64,000 nt of DNA from Plantactinospora sp. BC1 (GCF_003030345.1 NZ_CP028158.1:3472001-3536000), one strand, 5' to 3'; numbered from the stretch's first letter, positions 8,414-17,229 are shown. Notes: generated by a model from the letters alone, not told the origin. Translations and numbers: made by a program.

Positions 8414-9589
8414 ATGGTGGATCGCACGGCAGTGGTGGTCGGCGCGGGGATCGGCGGGCTCTGCGCCGCGCTGGCGCTGCGCCGGCAGGGCTGGCAGGTG
8501 ACCATCCTGGAGCGGGCGCCCGAGTTCGGGGCGGTCGGCGCCGGCATCACCCTGATGTCCAACGCGCTGACCGGGCTGGCGGCGCTCGGCGTCGACGAGC
8601 AGATCCGGGCGGCCGGTCGGGTGGAGGCGTCGGGCGGCAGCCGTACCGCCGACGGCCGGTGGCTGTCCCGGATCGAGGCCGCCGACCTGGTCGACCAGCT
8701 CGGCACCGAGTCGCTGGGCATCCACCGGGCGACGCTGCACGAGATCCTCCGCGCCGCGCTGCCGGCGGGCACGTCCCTGCTCACCGGTGCCGAGGTGGTC
8801 GAGGTGGTCGCCGGACCGCCGGCCGAGGTCACGTACCTCTCCGGGGGCGTCCGCACGACACTCCGGGCCGAGCTGCTGATCGGCGCGGACGGGCTGCGCA
8901 GCGTCGTACGCCGACGGTTGTGGCCGGACGTGCCGCCGCCGGTCTACGTCGGCACCACCGCCTGGCGGGGCGTGACGGACGAGCCCTGGACCGGCGAACT
9001 GCTGGTGGCGATCACCTGGGCGCCGGGCGCCGAGTTCGGGATGGTGCCGCTCGGCGACGGCCGGGTCTACTGGTTCGGCGCGGTGAACGCCCCGGAGAAG
9101 TGGCCCGTCGCCGACGAGTTCGGGACGGTCCGGGAGCGCTTCGGGGCGTGGCACGCGCCCATCCCGGAGCTGATGGACGCGACCAGCCCGCAGGGGGTGC
9201 TCCGCAACGACCTCTACCATCTCGGCACCCCGCTGGGCAGCTACGTGACGGGGGCCGTCGCGCTGCTCGGCGATGCCGCGCACGCGATGACGCCGAACCT
9301 GGGCCAGGGTGCCGCCCAGGCGATCGAGGACGCGGTGGTGCTCGGGTTGAGCCTGCCCGGCGGGACCGAGGTGCCGGCCGGGCTGGCCCGGTACGACGCC
9401 GAGCGCCGCCCCCGCAGCCAGCAGGTGGCCCGAGCGTCGTACCTGATCGGGCGGTTCGGTCAGCAGCTGCGCAATCCGCTGGCGGTGGGACTACGCAACG
9501 TGATGATGCGGCTGACCCCGCCCCGGGTGGCGCTCCGCTCGATGGCCCGGTACGCCGACTGGCGACCCCCGACCGAGACCCCCTCTTGA
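8414..9589 (+). CDS. FAD-dependent aromatic-ring monooxygenase family protein
   Basis: Class A flavoprotein monooxygenase of 391 aa (PHBH/salicylate-hydroxylase-like), which uses NAD(P)H and O2 to hydroxylate a small aromatic or polyketide-like substrate. Seen are the N-terminal dinucleotide fold VVVGAGIGGLCAAL, the mid-protein GADGLRS motif, and the second FAD motif GDAAHAMTPNLGQG near residues 285-298. ATG 8414 has GGAGG at 8401-8405 (8-base spacer), so it is preferred over the GTG at 8405 that overlaps the ribosome site. Control by the divergent TetR protein is likely. The substrate cannot be read from sequence. Confidence 0.9.
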   Translation: MVDRTAVVVGAGIGGLCAALALRRQGWQVTILERAPEFGAVGAGITLMSNALTGLAALGVDEQIRAAGRVEASGGSRTADGRWLSRIEAADLVDQLGTESLGIHRATLHEILRAALPAGTSLLTGAEVVEVVAGPPAEVTYLSGGVRTTLRAELLIGADGLRSVVRRRLWPDVPPPVYVGTTAWRGVTDEPWTGELLVAITWAPGAEFGMVPLGDGRVYWFGAVNAPEKWPVADEFGTVRERFGAWHAPIPELMDATSPQGVLRNDLYHLGTPLGSYVTGAVALLGDAAHAMTPNLGQGAAQAIEDAVVLGLSLPGGTEVPAGLARYDAERRPRSQQVARASYLIGRFGQQLRNPLAVGLRNVMMRLTPPRVALRSMARYADWRPPTETPS

Positions 9590-9779
9590 GCTGCGCCGTC
9601 CCGGCCGCAATAGCAGAAAAAGCCCCGCATCCGGCGCGAGATGAATCGGCCATTCACCTACATTCACGCCACCACGTTGCTGTGATCCGTGCCCGAACGT
9701 CCCGATTAGCCGCATAATGCAACACAGACCGCCGGGGCATCCGTCCCAAAGCGGCTTAAAAGGAGCGAAAGGCCCGATC

Positions 9780-9983
9780 GTGAAGCTCACTTTCATTCGT
9801 AAGACCGCACAGTCCCAGGTCAACAACTGCCCGTCGCTGTACCGCACGGACCGTGACACCTTCATCGTGCAGGGCTGGCGCGTCTCCGACCCGGAGGCGC
9901 TGGCCCAGCTCGACATCCCGGCGCACGAGACCGCGGTGGAGGTGCCGGCCGACGTACTGGCCGAGATCGCGAAGGCGCTCTAG
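9780..9983 (+). CDS. Small conserved-looking protein of unknown function (67 aa)
   Basis: Starts MKLTFIRKTAQSQVNNCPSL and is acidic towards its end; no catalytic motif, signal peptide or membrane segment. GTG 9780 is preceded by GAAAGG (7-base spacer) and a further AGGAG at 9761-9765. An in-frame ATG at 9717 overlaps a CATAAT -10-like box and is less likely. The 190-bp upstream region is unusually AT-rich for this genome, consistent with its own promoter. The composition resembles small proteins encoded near HTH regulators in actinomycetes, but I cannot name a family. Confidence 0.65.
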   Translation: MKLTFIRKTAQSQVNNCPSLYRTDRDTFIVQGWRVSDPEALAQLDIPAHETAVEVPADVLAEIAKAL

Positions 9984-10016
9984 CACCCGCGACGACCCCG
10001 ACACCGCAGCATCGGT

Positions 10017-10241
10017 TCACGAGGCCCGGCCGACCGGACGTTCGACGAGGTCGGCCAGGGTCACCGGGGTACGGGCCAGCAGCAGCCGTTCCAGCGCCGC
10101 GATCGTGCCCACCTCCCCGACCACGTCCACCCCGCCCACCTCCGCGCGATAGCGGTACGCCAGCCGGTAGAGGTATCTCCCGGCGATCCGCTCGACACTC
10201 ACCTGCCACCGGCCGCAGCAGACACACACCCAGCCCCGCAT
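10017..10241 (-). CDS. Small protein of unknown function (74 aa), leaderless
   Basis: Begins MRGWVCVCCGRWQVSVERIA with a Cys cluster (CVCC) and continues with a LYRLAYRYRAEVGG beta-like segment. A perfect TATCTT box (10248-10253) sits exactly 6 bases before the ATG, matching the leaderless promoter pattern of other genes here, which is the main reason to accept it. Function unknown; the Cys residues could bind metal. Confidence 0.6.
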   Translation of the reverse strand: MRGWVCVCCGRWQVSVERIAGRYLYRLAYRYRAEVGGVDVVGEVGTIAALERLLLARTPVTLADLVERPVGRAS

Positions 10242-10247
10242 CCGGCG

Positions 10248-10253
10248 AAGATA
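10248..10253 (-). promoter_or_regulatory. Leaderless -10 box (TATCTT) for the 74-aa protein
   Basis: TATCTT on the minus strand followed by CGCCGG and the ATG at 10241; the N6 spacing puts the transcription start at or next to the start codon. Confidence 0.55.
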
Positions 10254-10382
10254 GCTCTGACCTGCGAAAACACCTCACGCGCGGTGGTCGGCCCGAAACT
10301 CCTGCGCCGGATGGGGCGGATGGGACCACCGGTACCGGCGCGGGGCACCCCGGTACGCCGGCCATCTGGTTGACTTGGCCGG

Positions 10383-11477
10383 GTGGAGCTGCCGATCAAC
10401 CCGCCGGTCGAGCCGATGCTGGCCAAGAGCGTTCCGAAGATCCCCACCGGTCCGGGGATGAGCTACGAGCCGAAGTGGGACGGCTTCCGGTGCATCGTCT
10501 TCCGGGACGGTGACGAGGTCGAGCTGGCCAGCCGGGGCGGCAAGACGATGACCCGCTACTTCCCGGAGGTCGTCGCGCAGGCCCGGGCGCAGCTACCGAC
10601 CCGCTGCGCGGTCGACGGCGAGCTGATCGTGATCCGCCGGGACGGCCCGGACGGCGGGCCCCGGCTCGACTTCGACCTGCTCAGCCAGCGCATCCACCCG
10701 GCCGCGTCCCGGGTCAACATGCTGGCCGAGACCACTCCGGCCGACCTGGTCGCCTTCGACCTGCTCGCCATCGGCGACGAGCTGCTGATCGACCAGCCCT
10801 ACGAGCGGCGCCGGACCCGCCTCGTCGAGGCACTGCGCGGGGTCGTACCCCCGGTGCACGTCACCCAGACCACCACCGACCCGGAGACGGCGGCCCGGTG
10901 GTTCGAGATCTTCGAGGGCGCCGGGCTGGACGGGCTGGTCGCCAAGCCCGCCGACATCCCCTACGAGCCCGGCAAGCGGCTGATGTTCAAGGTCAAGCAC
11001 ACCCGGACCGCCGACGTGGTGGTCGCCGGGTTCCGCTGGCACAAGTCCGGCCCGGTGGTCGGTTCGCTGCTGCTCGGCCTGCACGACGAGGCGGGCACGC
11101 TGCACCACGTCGGCGTCTCGGCGTCGTTCAGCGCCGCCCGCCGGGCCGAGCTGCTCGACGAGCTGGCCCCCTACCGCGAGGGCGTCAAGGAGCACCCGTG
11201 GGTGCACGGCGACCACACCAGCGGGCAGCGTATCCCGGGTGGGCCGAGCCGGTGGTCCGGCACCAAGAGCCTGGAGTGGGAGCCGCTCCGCCCGGAACTG
11301 GTGGCCGAGGTCGGCTACGACGCGATGGAGGGCGACAGGTTCCGGCACACCGCGCAGTTCGTCCGCTGGCGGCCCGACCGGGAGCCGGCCTCCTGCGGGT
11401 ACGACCAACTCGACCGCCCGATCCGGTTCGACGTCGACCAGGTGCTCCGCGGCGACCCGCTCGCCCCCGGCGCGTAG
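10383..11477 (+). CDS. ATP-dependent DNA ligase (LigC-type)
   Basis: DNA ligase of 364 aa with an N-terminal adenylation domain and a C-terminal OB-fold. Motif I is YEPKWDGFR with the AMP-accepting Lys31; CAVDGELIV, LVAFDLLAIG, DGLVAKP (motif IV) and MFKVKHTRTADVVV (motif V) follow. Length and domain content fit actinobacterial LigC rather than the multidomain LigD. These ligases act in stationary-phase repair with LigD-type polymerase domains, and such a polymerase domain lies about 6 kb downstream on the other strand. GTG 10383 has no clear ribosome site, so the mRNA may be leaderless (TGACTT at 10371-10376). Confidence 0.92.
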   Translation: MELPINPPVEPMLAKSVPKIPTGPGMSYEPKWDGFRCIVFRDGDEVELASRGGKTMTRYFPEVVAQARAQLPTRCAVDGELIVIRRDGPDGGPRLDFDLLSQRIHPAASRVNMLAETTPADLVAFDLLAIGDELLIDQPYERRRTRLVEALRGVVPPVHVTQTTTDPETAARWFEIFEGAGLDGLVAKPADIPYEPGKRLMFKVKHTRTADVVVAGFRWHKSGPVVGSLLLGLHDEAGTLHHVGVSASFSAARRAELLDELAPYREGVKEHPWVHGDHTSGQRIPGGPSRWSGTKSLEWEPLRPELVAEVGYDAMEGDRFRHTAQFVRWRPDREPASCGYDQLDRPIRFDVDQVLRGDPLAPGA

Positions 11478-11510
11478 CCTGACGGTCGATACGATCACGG
11501 AGGATCTCTC

Positions 11511-13085
11511 TTGGCCCGCTCGCACCTTCGCCGACTGCCCCTGGCCGCTCTCCTGGCCGTCGTGATGCTCGTCGCCGGCTGCACCATCCCGATCTTCCGG
11601 CCCGACGACGGCAGCGAGCGCGGTGGCCCGGCGGCCTCGTCGAACGGCGCGGGCGCCGCCGACTGGAAGCCCTGTCCGGAGGTACCCCGCAAGCTCGTCG
11701 GCCGGGGCGCGGCCAACATGCGGTACGACTGCGCGACCATTCCGGTACCCGCGGACTGGAGCGCGGCCGGCGGTGCCGGTGCGGGCGGCGACAAGCTGGA
11801 GATCTCGCTGCTGCGGATCCGGTCGGCGAAGCAGCAGGACCGGATCGGCTCGCTGCTGGTCAACCCGGGCGGGCCCGGCGGCTCCGGCATCGACTCGGCG
11901 GTCTACCTGTCGTTCGGGGCCAGCTTCGGCGGGCTGCCCGACGAGGTGACCCGGCGGTTCGACATCATCGGCTTCGACCCCCGGGGCGTGGGCCGCTCCT
12001 CCCCGGTCAAGTGCGTCTCCGACACCGACCTGGACAGCACCTTCGGCTTCGAGCCGGATCCGGCGAGCCAGGCGGAGTTCGACGAACTGGTGGCGCTGAA
12101 CCGGAGGATCGGTGACACCTGCGGCGGCAAGTACGGCGAGCGGCTGCGGCTCTACTCCACCGAGCAGGCCGCGCACGACATGGACGCGATCCGGACCGCC
12201 GTCGGCGACGAGAAGCTGAGTTACCTCGGATACTCCTACGGCACCCTGCTCGGCGCGACGTACGCCCAGCTCTTTCCGCGCAACGTCCGGGCGCTGGTGC
12301 TCGACGGCGCGGTCGACCCGAAGCAGGACATGGTGGCCGGCTCGGAGAGCCAGGCCAAGGGCTTCGAGCGGGCCTTCACCAACTTCACCAACTGGTGCCG
12401 GGAGAACCCGGGCCGGTGTCCGATCGCCTCGGACGCCCGGGGTGCGGTGACGGACGCGATGGAGAAGGCCCGGGTCTCCCCGGTACGCGGCGAGGGCGGC
12501 CGGGAGGCGACCGCCGGCTGGATCTTCTACGCGGTGATCTCCTCGCTCTACACCGAGTCCGGCTGGCAGAAGCTCGCCGCCGCGATCGACTCGCTCGCCG
12601 ACGGGGACCCGAAGGAGGTCTTCGAACTCGCCGACTCGTACGCCGAGCGGGCCGAGGACGGCAGCTACACCAACCTCTTCGACGCCAACCTCTCGGTGAA
12701 CTGCGCCGACGAGGAGCGCAAGGTCGGCGTCGACCGGATCCGGTCGTTGCAGTCGGAGTGGCGCCGGAAGTACCCGCTCTTCGGCGCCCCGCTCGCGGTG
12801 GGCATGCTGAGCTGCGAATTCTGGCCCGGCCAGCGCGACCCGTACCCGACCGGCCCGGCGACCGGCGCCCCGCCGATCGTCGTCGTCGGCACCACCGGCG
12901 ACCCGGCCACGCCCTACGAGCAGACGCCGAAGCTGGCCGAGATGCTCGACGTCGGCGTGGTGCTGACCTGGCAGGGCGAGGGGCACACGGCCTATCCGCA
13001 GACCCGCTGCATCAACGACGCCGTCGACGACTACCTGATCGACCTCAAGCCGCCGAGCGCCGGCACCACCTGCCCGGCCCGGTGA
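11511..13085 (+). CDS. Alpha/beta hydrolase lipoprotein, TAP-like C-terminal domain
   Basis: Exported serine hydrolase of 524 aa, related to Streptomyces SlpD/SlpE and tripeptidyl aminopeptidases. A signal peptide ends in a lipobox VAGC (Cys24). The oxyanion loop LLVNPGGPGGSG, the nucleophile elbow GYSYGTLLG (Ser near 241), GDPATPYEQT and the catalytic His in GEGHTAYPQTRC are all present. It starts at TTG 11511 with GGAGG at 11499-11503 (7-base spacer); no better start exists because the lipoprotein signal begins here. A second enzyme of the same family is encoded convergently at 13953-15680. Confidence 0.9.
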   Translation: MARSHLRRLPLAALLAVVMLVAGCTIPIFRPDDGSERGGPAASSNGAGAADWKPCPEVPRKLVGRGAANMRYDCATIPVPADWSAAGGAGAGGDKLEISLLRIRSAKQQDRIGSLLVNPGGPGGSGIDSAVYLSFGASFGGLPDEVTRRFDIIGFDPRGVGRSSPVKCVSDTDLDSTFGFEPDPASQAEFDELVALNRRIGDTCGGKYGERLRLYSTEQAAHDMDAIRTAVGDEKLSYLGYSYGTLLGATYAQLFPRNVRALVLDGAVDPKQDMVAGSESQAKGFERAFTNFTNWCRENPGRCPIASDARGAVTDAMEKARVSPVRGEGGREATAGWIFYAVISSLYTESGWQKLAAAIDSLADGDPKEVFELADSYAERAEDGSYTNLFDANLSVNCADEERKVGVDRIRSLQSEWRRKYPLFGAPLAVGMLSCEFWPGQRDPYPTGPATGAPPIVVVGTTGDPATPYEQTPKLAEMLDVGVVLTWQGEGHTAYPQTRCINDAVDDYLIDLKPPSAGTTCPAR

Positions 13086-13413
13086 CCCTGGCGGAGGCAC
13101 GCGTCGCGCGGCGCCCGCCGCACACCGCCTGCCGCGCGTCGCCCGCGCCGGGCGGCGCGGGAGCGCGGGTTCGGTGCGCGGCACCCTGACGGGCACCACC
13201 TTCGTGCGCAGACTGTCGAGCTGGGTGCACAGACGGGGCGGGTCTTCGGGGGATGCCGGGGGTGGCCATCGCGGGCGCACAAGCGGGGCAGCTCTACAGT
13301 CCGTTCGACGGACACCCTCCGCCCGGCGAGCTGCGGCAGTCCGGCCACGCCACTCCCGCCCCGCCCCGCCGGGCCGGGCCGGCAGTCGAGGGTCGATGTG
13401 CCAGGCTGGGCGC
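13086..13413. other. 328-bp intergenic region without a recognised gene
   Basis: Very GC-rich spacer between the lipoprotein hydrolase and the acetyltransferase. It contains short imperfect inverted repeats (for example GGTGC/GCACC near 13170) and, at its end, the -10-like box of the next gene. An open frame crosses it but has no start signal. Confidence 0.5.
13402..13407 (+). promoter_or_regulatory. Leaderless -10-like box (CAGGCT) for the GNAT gene
   Basis: CAGGCT followed by six bases and ATG 13414. It differs from the TANNNT pattern only at the first base; no ribosome site is seen. Confidence 0.4.
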
Positions 13414-13881
13414 ATGAGTGAGCTGATCTTCCGGATCGCCCGCCGGGACGACGTACCGGCGATCGTCGCGATGCTGCTGGACGACGAGGTGACCGCGAGC
13501 CGGCAACCGGCGGAGCCGATCGGCGAGGAGGTCGACGCCGCCTACTGGGCCGGCTTCGAGGCGGTCGACGCGGACCCGCGCAACGAGCTGATCGTCGCCG
13601 AACTCGACGGCGAACCGGTCGGCACGATGCAGCTCACCTTCATCCCCGGGCTGAGCCGGCGCGGCGCCCAACGGATGCAGATCGAGGCGGTCCGGGTTCG
13701 CACCGATCTGCGGGGCAAGGGAGTCGGCCGCCGGATGATGCACTGGGCGGTGGACCAGGCCCGGGAACGCGGCTGCCGGCTGGTCCAGTTGACCACCGAC
13801 AAGCGGCGTACCGAGGCGCACCGCTTCTATGCCTCACTGGGCTTCGAGGCCAGTCACGAGGGCATGAAACTGGCACTCTGA
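13414..13881 (+). CDS. GNAT family N-acetyltransferase
   Basis: Single-domain acetyltransferase of 155 aa, transferring acetyl from acetyl-CoA to an amine of unknown identity. The acetyl-CoA pyrophosphate loop is VRTDLRGKGVGRRMM (Q/RxxGxG/A pattern RGKGVG near residue 100), with HRFYASLGFEAS at the C-terminus. ATG 13414 gives the standard GNAT length; the longer upstream frame has no homology-like content. It ends before a bidirectional hairpin shared with the convergent hydrolase gene. Confidence 0.9.
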   Translation: MSELIFRIARRDDVPAIVAMLLDDEVTASRQPAEPIGEEVDAAYWAGFEAVDADPRNELIVAELDGEPVGTMQLTFIPGLSRRGAQRMQIEAVRVRTDLRGKGVGRRMMHWAVDQARERGCRLVQLTTDKRRTEAHRFYASLGFEASHEGMKLAL

Positions 13882-13905
13882 CGTCATCCGGGGCGGGGTG
13901 CTGCG

Positions 13906-13946
13906 CGGTCGCCCCGTGACCACCGGAGCGGGCCACGGGGCGACCG
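13906..13946. terminator. Bidirectional hairpin between convergent genes
   Basis: Perfect 13-bp inverted repeat (13906-13918 / 13934-13946) with a 15-base loop, extended by GCTG/CAGC flanks. It sits between the stops at 13881 (+) and 13953 (-). Confidence 0.8.
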
Positions 13947-13952
13947 ACAGCG

Positions 13953-15680
13953 TCAGCGGACGGGACGCTCCGAGTTCACCCGAGCGATCCGGTCCCGTAC
14001 CTGCTCGCGCAGCTCGGGCAGGCTCTCGGCCGACAGCCGCGCCGACGAGTCGAGCTTGCGGTTGTCCCGCTTCACCGGGCCGGCGACCGGATAGACCTCG
14101 CTCTCACCCGGCAGCGGCACTCCCGGGCAGGTCGCGTCGGACGGGCGCGAGTTGCGCAGCAGGAAGACGTTGACCATCCCGTCGACGCACGGGTTGCCGT
14201 CGAGCGCGTACTGCCCGTGGAAGGTGGCGTCGTCGATCGAGACCATGCTGACCCCGGGAGCCGCCCGGACCGCCGCCCGCGCCTGCTCGTAGCCGGTCTG
14301 CGGGTCGAACTCGGCCTGCACGACCAGAATCTTCGAGGCGACCGACGCGGGGAGGTTCGGCAGGGTCTGCCGGGGCGCGTCCGACCAGAAGGCGCACGGT
14401 TCGGAGAGCCCGTACGCCCAGCCGAAGAGCGGGTAGCGGGGACCCTGCCGGTCGCTGAGCTTCCGGTACCAGGTGGCGGAGCGGGTGGGCTGGTCGCCGC
14501 AGGCGACGGAAACCCGGGTACCGGGGAACGTCACGTAGTCCTCGGGGACCTCGGTCGCGATCCGCCGTACCGTCAGCTCGGCCAGCGGCACGCCGTACTC
14601 CGTCCGGGCCAGCGCGTCCAGCTCGGTACGCAGCGCCTCCGACAGCCCGGTCTCGGGGGTCTCGCCGTTCATCTCCTGCGCCGCGACCGTGAAGACCAGG
14701 GTGGCGAGGAGCCATTGCAGCTGGCCGCCCATGCCGACGAAGAGGGCGTCGTAGTTGTCACCGGAGATGCCGAGCGTCTTGGCGTACTCCCGGGCAGCCT
14801 CCCAGGTCCGGGCCGCCTCGGCCGGAGTCTCACCGACGATCTCGGGGAACTGCCGCGCCGTCCAGGGCAGGTAGACGTCGTCGAGCTGCCGCTGCCCGAT
14901 CATCGGGAACGCCTCGAAGGCCGCCTGGAGCCGGCCCTGCCAGTTGACGCTGGAGTCGAGCACCATCTTGCCGGCGCTGGCCGGGAAGAGCGAGGCGTAC
15001 TTCGCACCCAGCCAGGTGCCGTAGGAGTAGCCGAGGTAGTTGAGAGTGGAGTCGCCCAGCAGTTGCCGGATGAGCTCCATGTCGTACGCGGTCTGCCAGG
15101 TGGTGATGAACGGCGTCAGCGCCTTGCTCTGGCAGGCCTCGGCGATGGCCCGGGGCGCCTTCTGGTGTTCGGCGATGCTCTCCGGCGACCGGTCCCGGGC
15201 GTCCAGGTCGGTCCGGGTCGAGAGCCGGCCGGTCGGGATCTCGCAGACCAGTCCGAGCTGCTCAGGGGCGGTGCCACCCTCGTGGCCGGTGCCACGCGGG
15301 TCCATGCCGATGAAGTCGTACCGCTCGTTCACGGCCGGTTGGAGCGCGGCCAGGGCGCCGGCCAGGGAGCTGCCCTGGCCCCCGGGGCCGCCCGGGTTGA
15401 GCAGGATGGCACCCAGGCGCTCACCGGTCGCCTTCGTCCGGCTGATCGAGACCGACAGGTCGACGCCGGCATCGGGGTCCGCCCAGTCGCGGGGGACGGT
15501 GACCAGGGCACATTCCATCGGGCGGGCCTGCTCCGGTGGCGTGAACAGGCAGGCACCCCAGCTGAGTTCCTGGTCGAGATAGCGGTCGAACGGGCTGGCG
15601 GCCTGGGCCACTACCGGGGTCGCGACCAGCGCGAGGACCAGGGTCGCCGGTGTCACCACACTTCTGACGATGCGGCGCAC
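13953..15680 (-). CDS. Secreted alpha/beta hydrolase, TAP-like C-terminal domain
   Basis: Exported serine hydrolase/aminopeptidase-like protein of 575 aa. A Sec signal peptide (LVLALVATPVVAQAA) without a lipobox predicts free secretion. It has LLNPGGPGGQG, the nucleophile elbow GYSYGTWLG, and the C-terminal TAP-like region (ILVVQAEFDPQTGYEQAR and the His of DATFHGQYA). GTG 15680 is preceded by GGAGGGAG with a 4-base spacer. It is a distant paralog of the lipoprotein at 11511-13085; both probably release amino acids or peptides outside the cell. Confidence 0.9.
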   Translation of the reverse strand: MRRIVRSVVTPATLVLALVATPVVAQAASPFDRYLDQELSWGACLFTPPEQARPMECALVTVPRDWADPDAGVDLSVSISRTKATGERLGAILLNPGGPGGQGSSLAGALAALQPAVNERYDFIGMDPRGTGHEGGTAPEQLGLVCEIPTGRLSTRTDLDARDRSPESIAEHQKAPRAIAEACQSKALTPFITTWQTAYDMELIRQLLGDSTLNYLGYSYGTWLGAKYASLFPASAGKMVLDSSVNWQGRLQAAFEAFPMIGQRQLDDVYLPWTARQFPEIVGETPAEAARTWEAAREYAKTLGISGDNYDALFVGMGGQLQWLLATLVFTVAAQEMNGETPETGLSEALRTELDALARTEYGVPLAELTVRRIATEVPEDYVTFPGTRVSVACGDQPTRSATWYRKLSDRQGPRYPLFGWAYGLSEPCAFWSDAPRQTLPNLPASVASKILVVQAEFDPQTGYEQARAAVRAAPGVSMVSIDDATFHGQYALDGNPCVDGMVNVFLLRNSRPSDATCPGVPLPGESEVYPVAGPVKRDNRKLDSSARLSAESLPELREQVRDRIARVNSERPVR

Positions 15681-15810
15681 GGTACTCCCTCCAGTAGGAA
15701 TCGGATGAAGGGAGCGTAGCTGGTGGTTTCCGGGCTGGTGACCACCATTGGGGTGAACTCCCGCCTGTCGGCCTCATCCCTGCGGCGGACCCCGCAAGGC
15801 GGAGCGCCCC

Positions 15811-16269
15811 CTATCCAGTGGTTGCGACGGATGCAATACCGTCGCTTCGCTCGATTAGGGTCGGCAGTCCAACTAGGACGCGGCAGGCTGGGACCTCTTC
15901 CGCCGACACCCGCCGCTCGGTGACCGCGATGTAGTCGACCAGGGCGTCCCGGGACCGGGCGAGCGTGTCGATGCGTTCGTCCAGCCCGTGCAGGCGGGCG
16001 CGCAGCATCTCCAGGAGTTCGGGGCAGGGCTCCAGGTCGGGGGCCGAACCGGTGGCGCAGGGCAGCAGGAATCGGATCTCCTCTGTGGAGAGTCCGGCTT
16101 CGAGCAGTCTCCTGATCTGGGTCACGGTGACCACGTCGTCGGCGCCGTACTCGCGGTAGCCGCCGCTCCGCCGCGCCGGTTCGAGCAGTCCCTGTGCCTC
16201 GTAGTAGCGCAGCTGGTGGGTGTTGACCCCGGTCTGCCGGCTCAGTTCCCCGATCAGCATGTGGCCCAT
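15811..16269 (-). CDS. MerR family transcriptional regulator
   Basis: Regulator of 152 aa with the MerR winged HTH at the N-terminus (MLIGELSRQTGVNTHQLRYY, EAQGLLEPARRSGGYREY), a dimerisation coiled coil (about 80-120) and a short C-terminal region. The Cys residues (LPCATG, EPCPELL, ACRVL) are not arranged as in metal sensors, so the inducer is unknown. ATG 16269 is used; an in-frame ATG at 16260 (MLIGEL) is an alternative. It is divergent from an imine-reductase-like gene, and a 20-bp palindrome between them lies in a MerR-type long-spacer promoter. Confidence 0.9.
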   Translation of the reverse strand: MGHMLIGELSRQTGVNTHQLRYYEAQGLLEPARRSGGYREYGADDVVTVTQIRRLLEAGLSTEEIRFLLPCATGSAPDLEPCPELLEMLRARLHGLDERIDTLARSRDALVDYIAVTERRVSAEEVPACRVLVGLPTLIERSDGIASVATTG

Positions 16270-16275
16270 GCCTCC

Positions 16276-16307
16276 TTGACCTTCATACCGGTGTGAAGGT
16301 TGACGAT
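16276..16307 (+). promoter_or_regulatory. MerR-type promoter with 20-bp palindromic operator
   Basis: A -35 TTGACC (16276-16281) and a -10-like GACGAT (16302-16307) are separated by 20 bp, the stretched spacing typical of MerR-activated promoters. The spacer is covered by the palindrome CCTTCATACCGGTGTGAAGG (16280-16299), which has one mismatched pair. The -10 lies 6 bases before ATG 16314, so the transcript would be leaderless. Confidence 0.75.
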
Positions 16308-16313
16308 TCTGCC

Positions 16314-17204
16314 ATGACTACCGACACCACCCCGGTGACCGTCGTCGGACTGGGGCTGATGGGCCACGCCCTGGCCGCGACGTTCCTGCGCAACGGACAC
16401 CCGACGACCGTGTGGAACCGGACGACGGCCAAGGCCGGGCAACTCGTCGCCGCTGGCGCCCGGCTCGCCGACTCCCCCGCCGACGCGGTCGCGGCCAGCC
16501 CGCTCGTGATCGTCTGCGTCTCGAACTACGACGCCGTACACGAACTCCTCGACCCGCTCGGCGACGCCCTCGACGGTCGGGTCCTGGTGAACCTGACCTC
16601 GGGTACCTCGGCGGCGGCCCGGGAGACCGCCGAGCGGGTGGCCCGGTGGGGCGGCAGCTACCTCGACGGCGCGATCATGGCCGTGCCGCCGGCCATCGGT
16701 ACGGCGGAGGCCAGCCTCCTCTACAGCGGATCCCGGTCGACCTTCGACCGGCACGAGTCGACCCTGCGACTGCTCGGTGCCGGGACGACCTACCTCGGTG
16801 CCGACCACGGCCTCTCCGCGCTCTACGACGTGGCGCTGCTCGGTGTGATGTGGAGCGTGCTGAACGGCTTCCTCCAGGGTGCCGCCCTGGTCGGTACGGC
16901 GGGGGTGGACGCCTCGACCTTCGCCGGGATCGCCGGCCCGCTGGCCGGGACGGTACGGGACTGGCTGCCCGACCTGGCGCGGCAGATCGACGGCGGCGAC
17001 TACCGGGCCCGGGACTCGACCATCGACACCCACCTCGGCGCGATGGAGCACCTGGTGCACGAGAGCGAGTCCCTCGGCGTCAACGCCGACGTCCCGAGGC
17101 TCGTCAAGGCGCTGGCCGACCGGGCCGTCGCCGACGGGCACGGCGGCAGCGACTACGCGGCGATGGTGGAGCAGTTCCGCAAGCCCTCCGAGGTCCGGCC
17201 GTAA
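16314..17204 (+). CDS. NAD(P)-dependent imine reductase-like dehydrogenase
   Basis: Beta-hydroxyacid dehydrogenase/6PGDH superfamily protein of 296 aa. The N-terminal Rossmann motif VVGLGLMGHALA (residues 9-20) is followed by TVWNRT, the NADP-type loop, and an all-helical C-terminal domain. The overall pattern (SPLVIVCVSNYDAV, YLDGAIMAVPPAIGT) is that of bacterial imine reductases, which reduce cyclic imines, rather than of hydroxyisobutyrate dehydrogenases. ATG 16314 is preferred to GTG 16293, which lies inside the operator. It is divergent from and probably activated by the MerR protein. Confidence 0.85.
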   Translation: MTTDTTPVTVVGLGLMGHALAATFLRNGHPTTVWNRTTAKAGQLVAAGARLADSPADAVAASPLVIVCVSNYDAVHELLDPLGDALDGRVLVNLTSGTSAAARETAERVARWGGSYLDGAIMAVPPAIGTAEASLLYSGSRSTFDRHESTLRLLGAGTTYLGADHGLSALYDVALLGVMWSVLNGFLQGAALVGTAGVDASTFAGIAGPLAGTVRDWLPDLARQIDGGDYRARDSTIDTHLGAMEHLVHESESLGVNADVPRLVKALADRAVADGHGGSDYAAMVEQFRKPSEVRP

Positions 17205-17229
17205 CCGCCATCCCGGCCCCGGCAACCGG

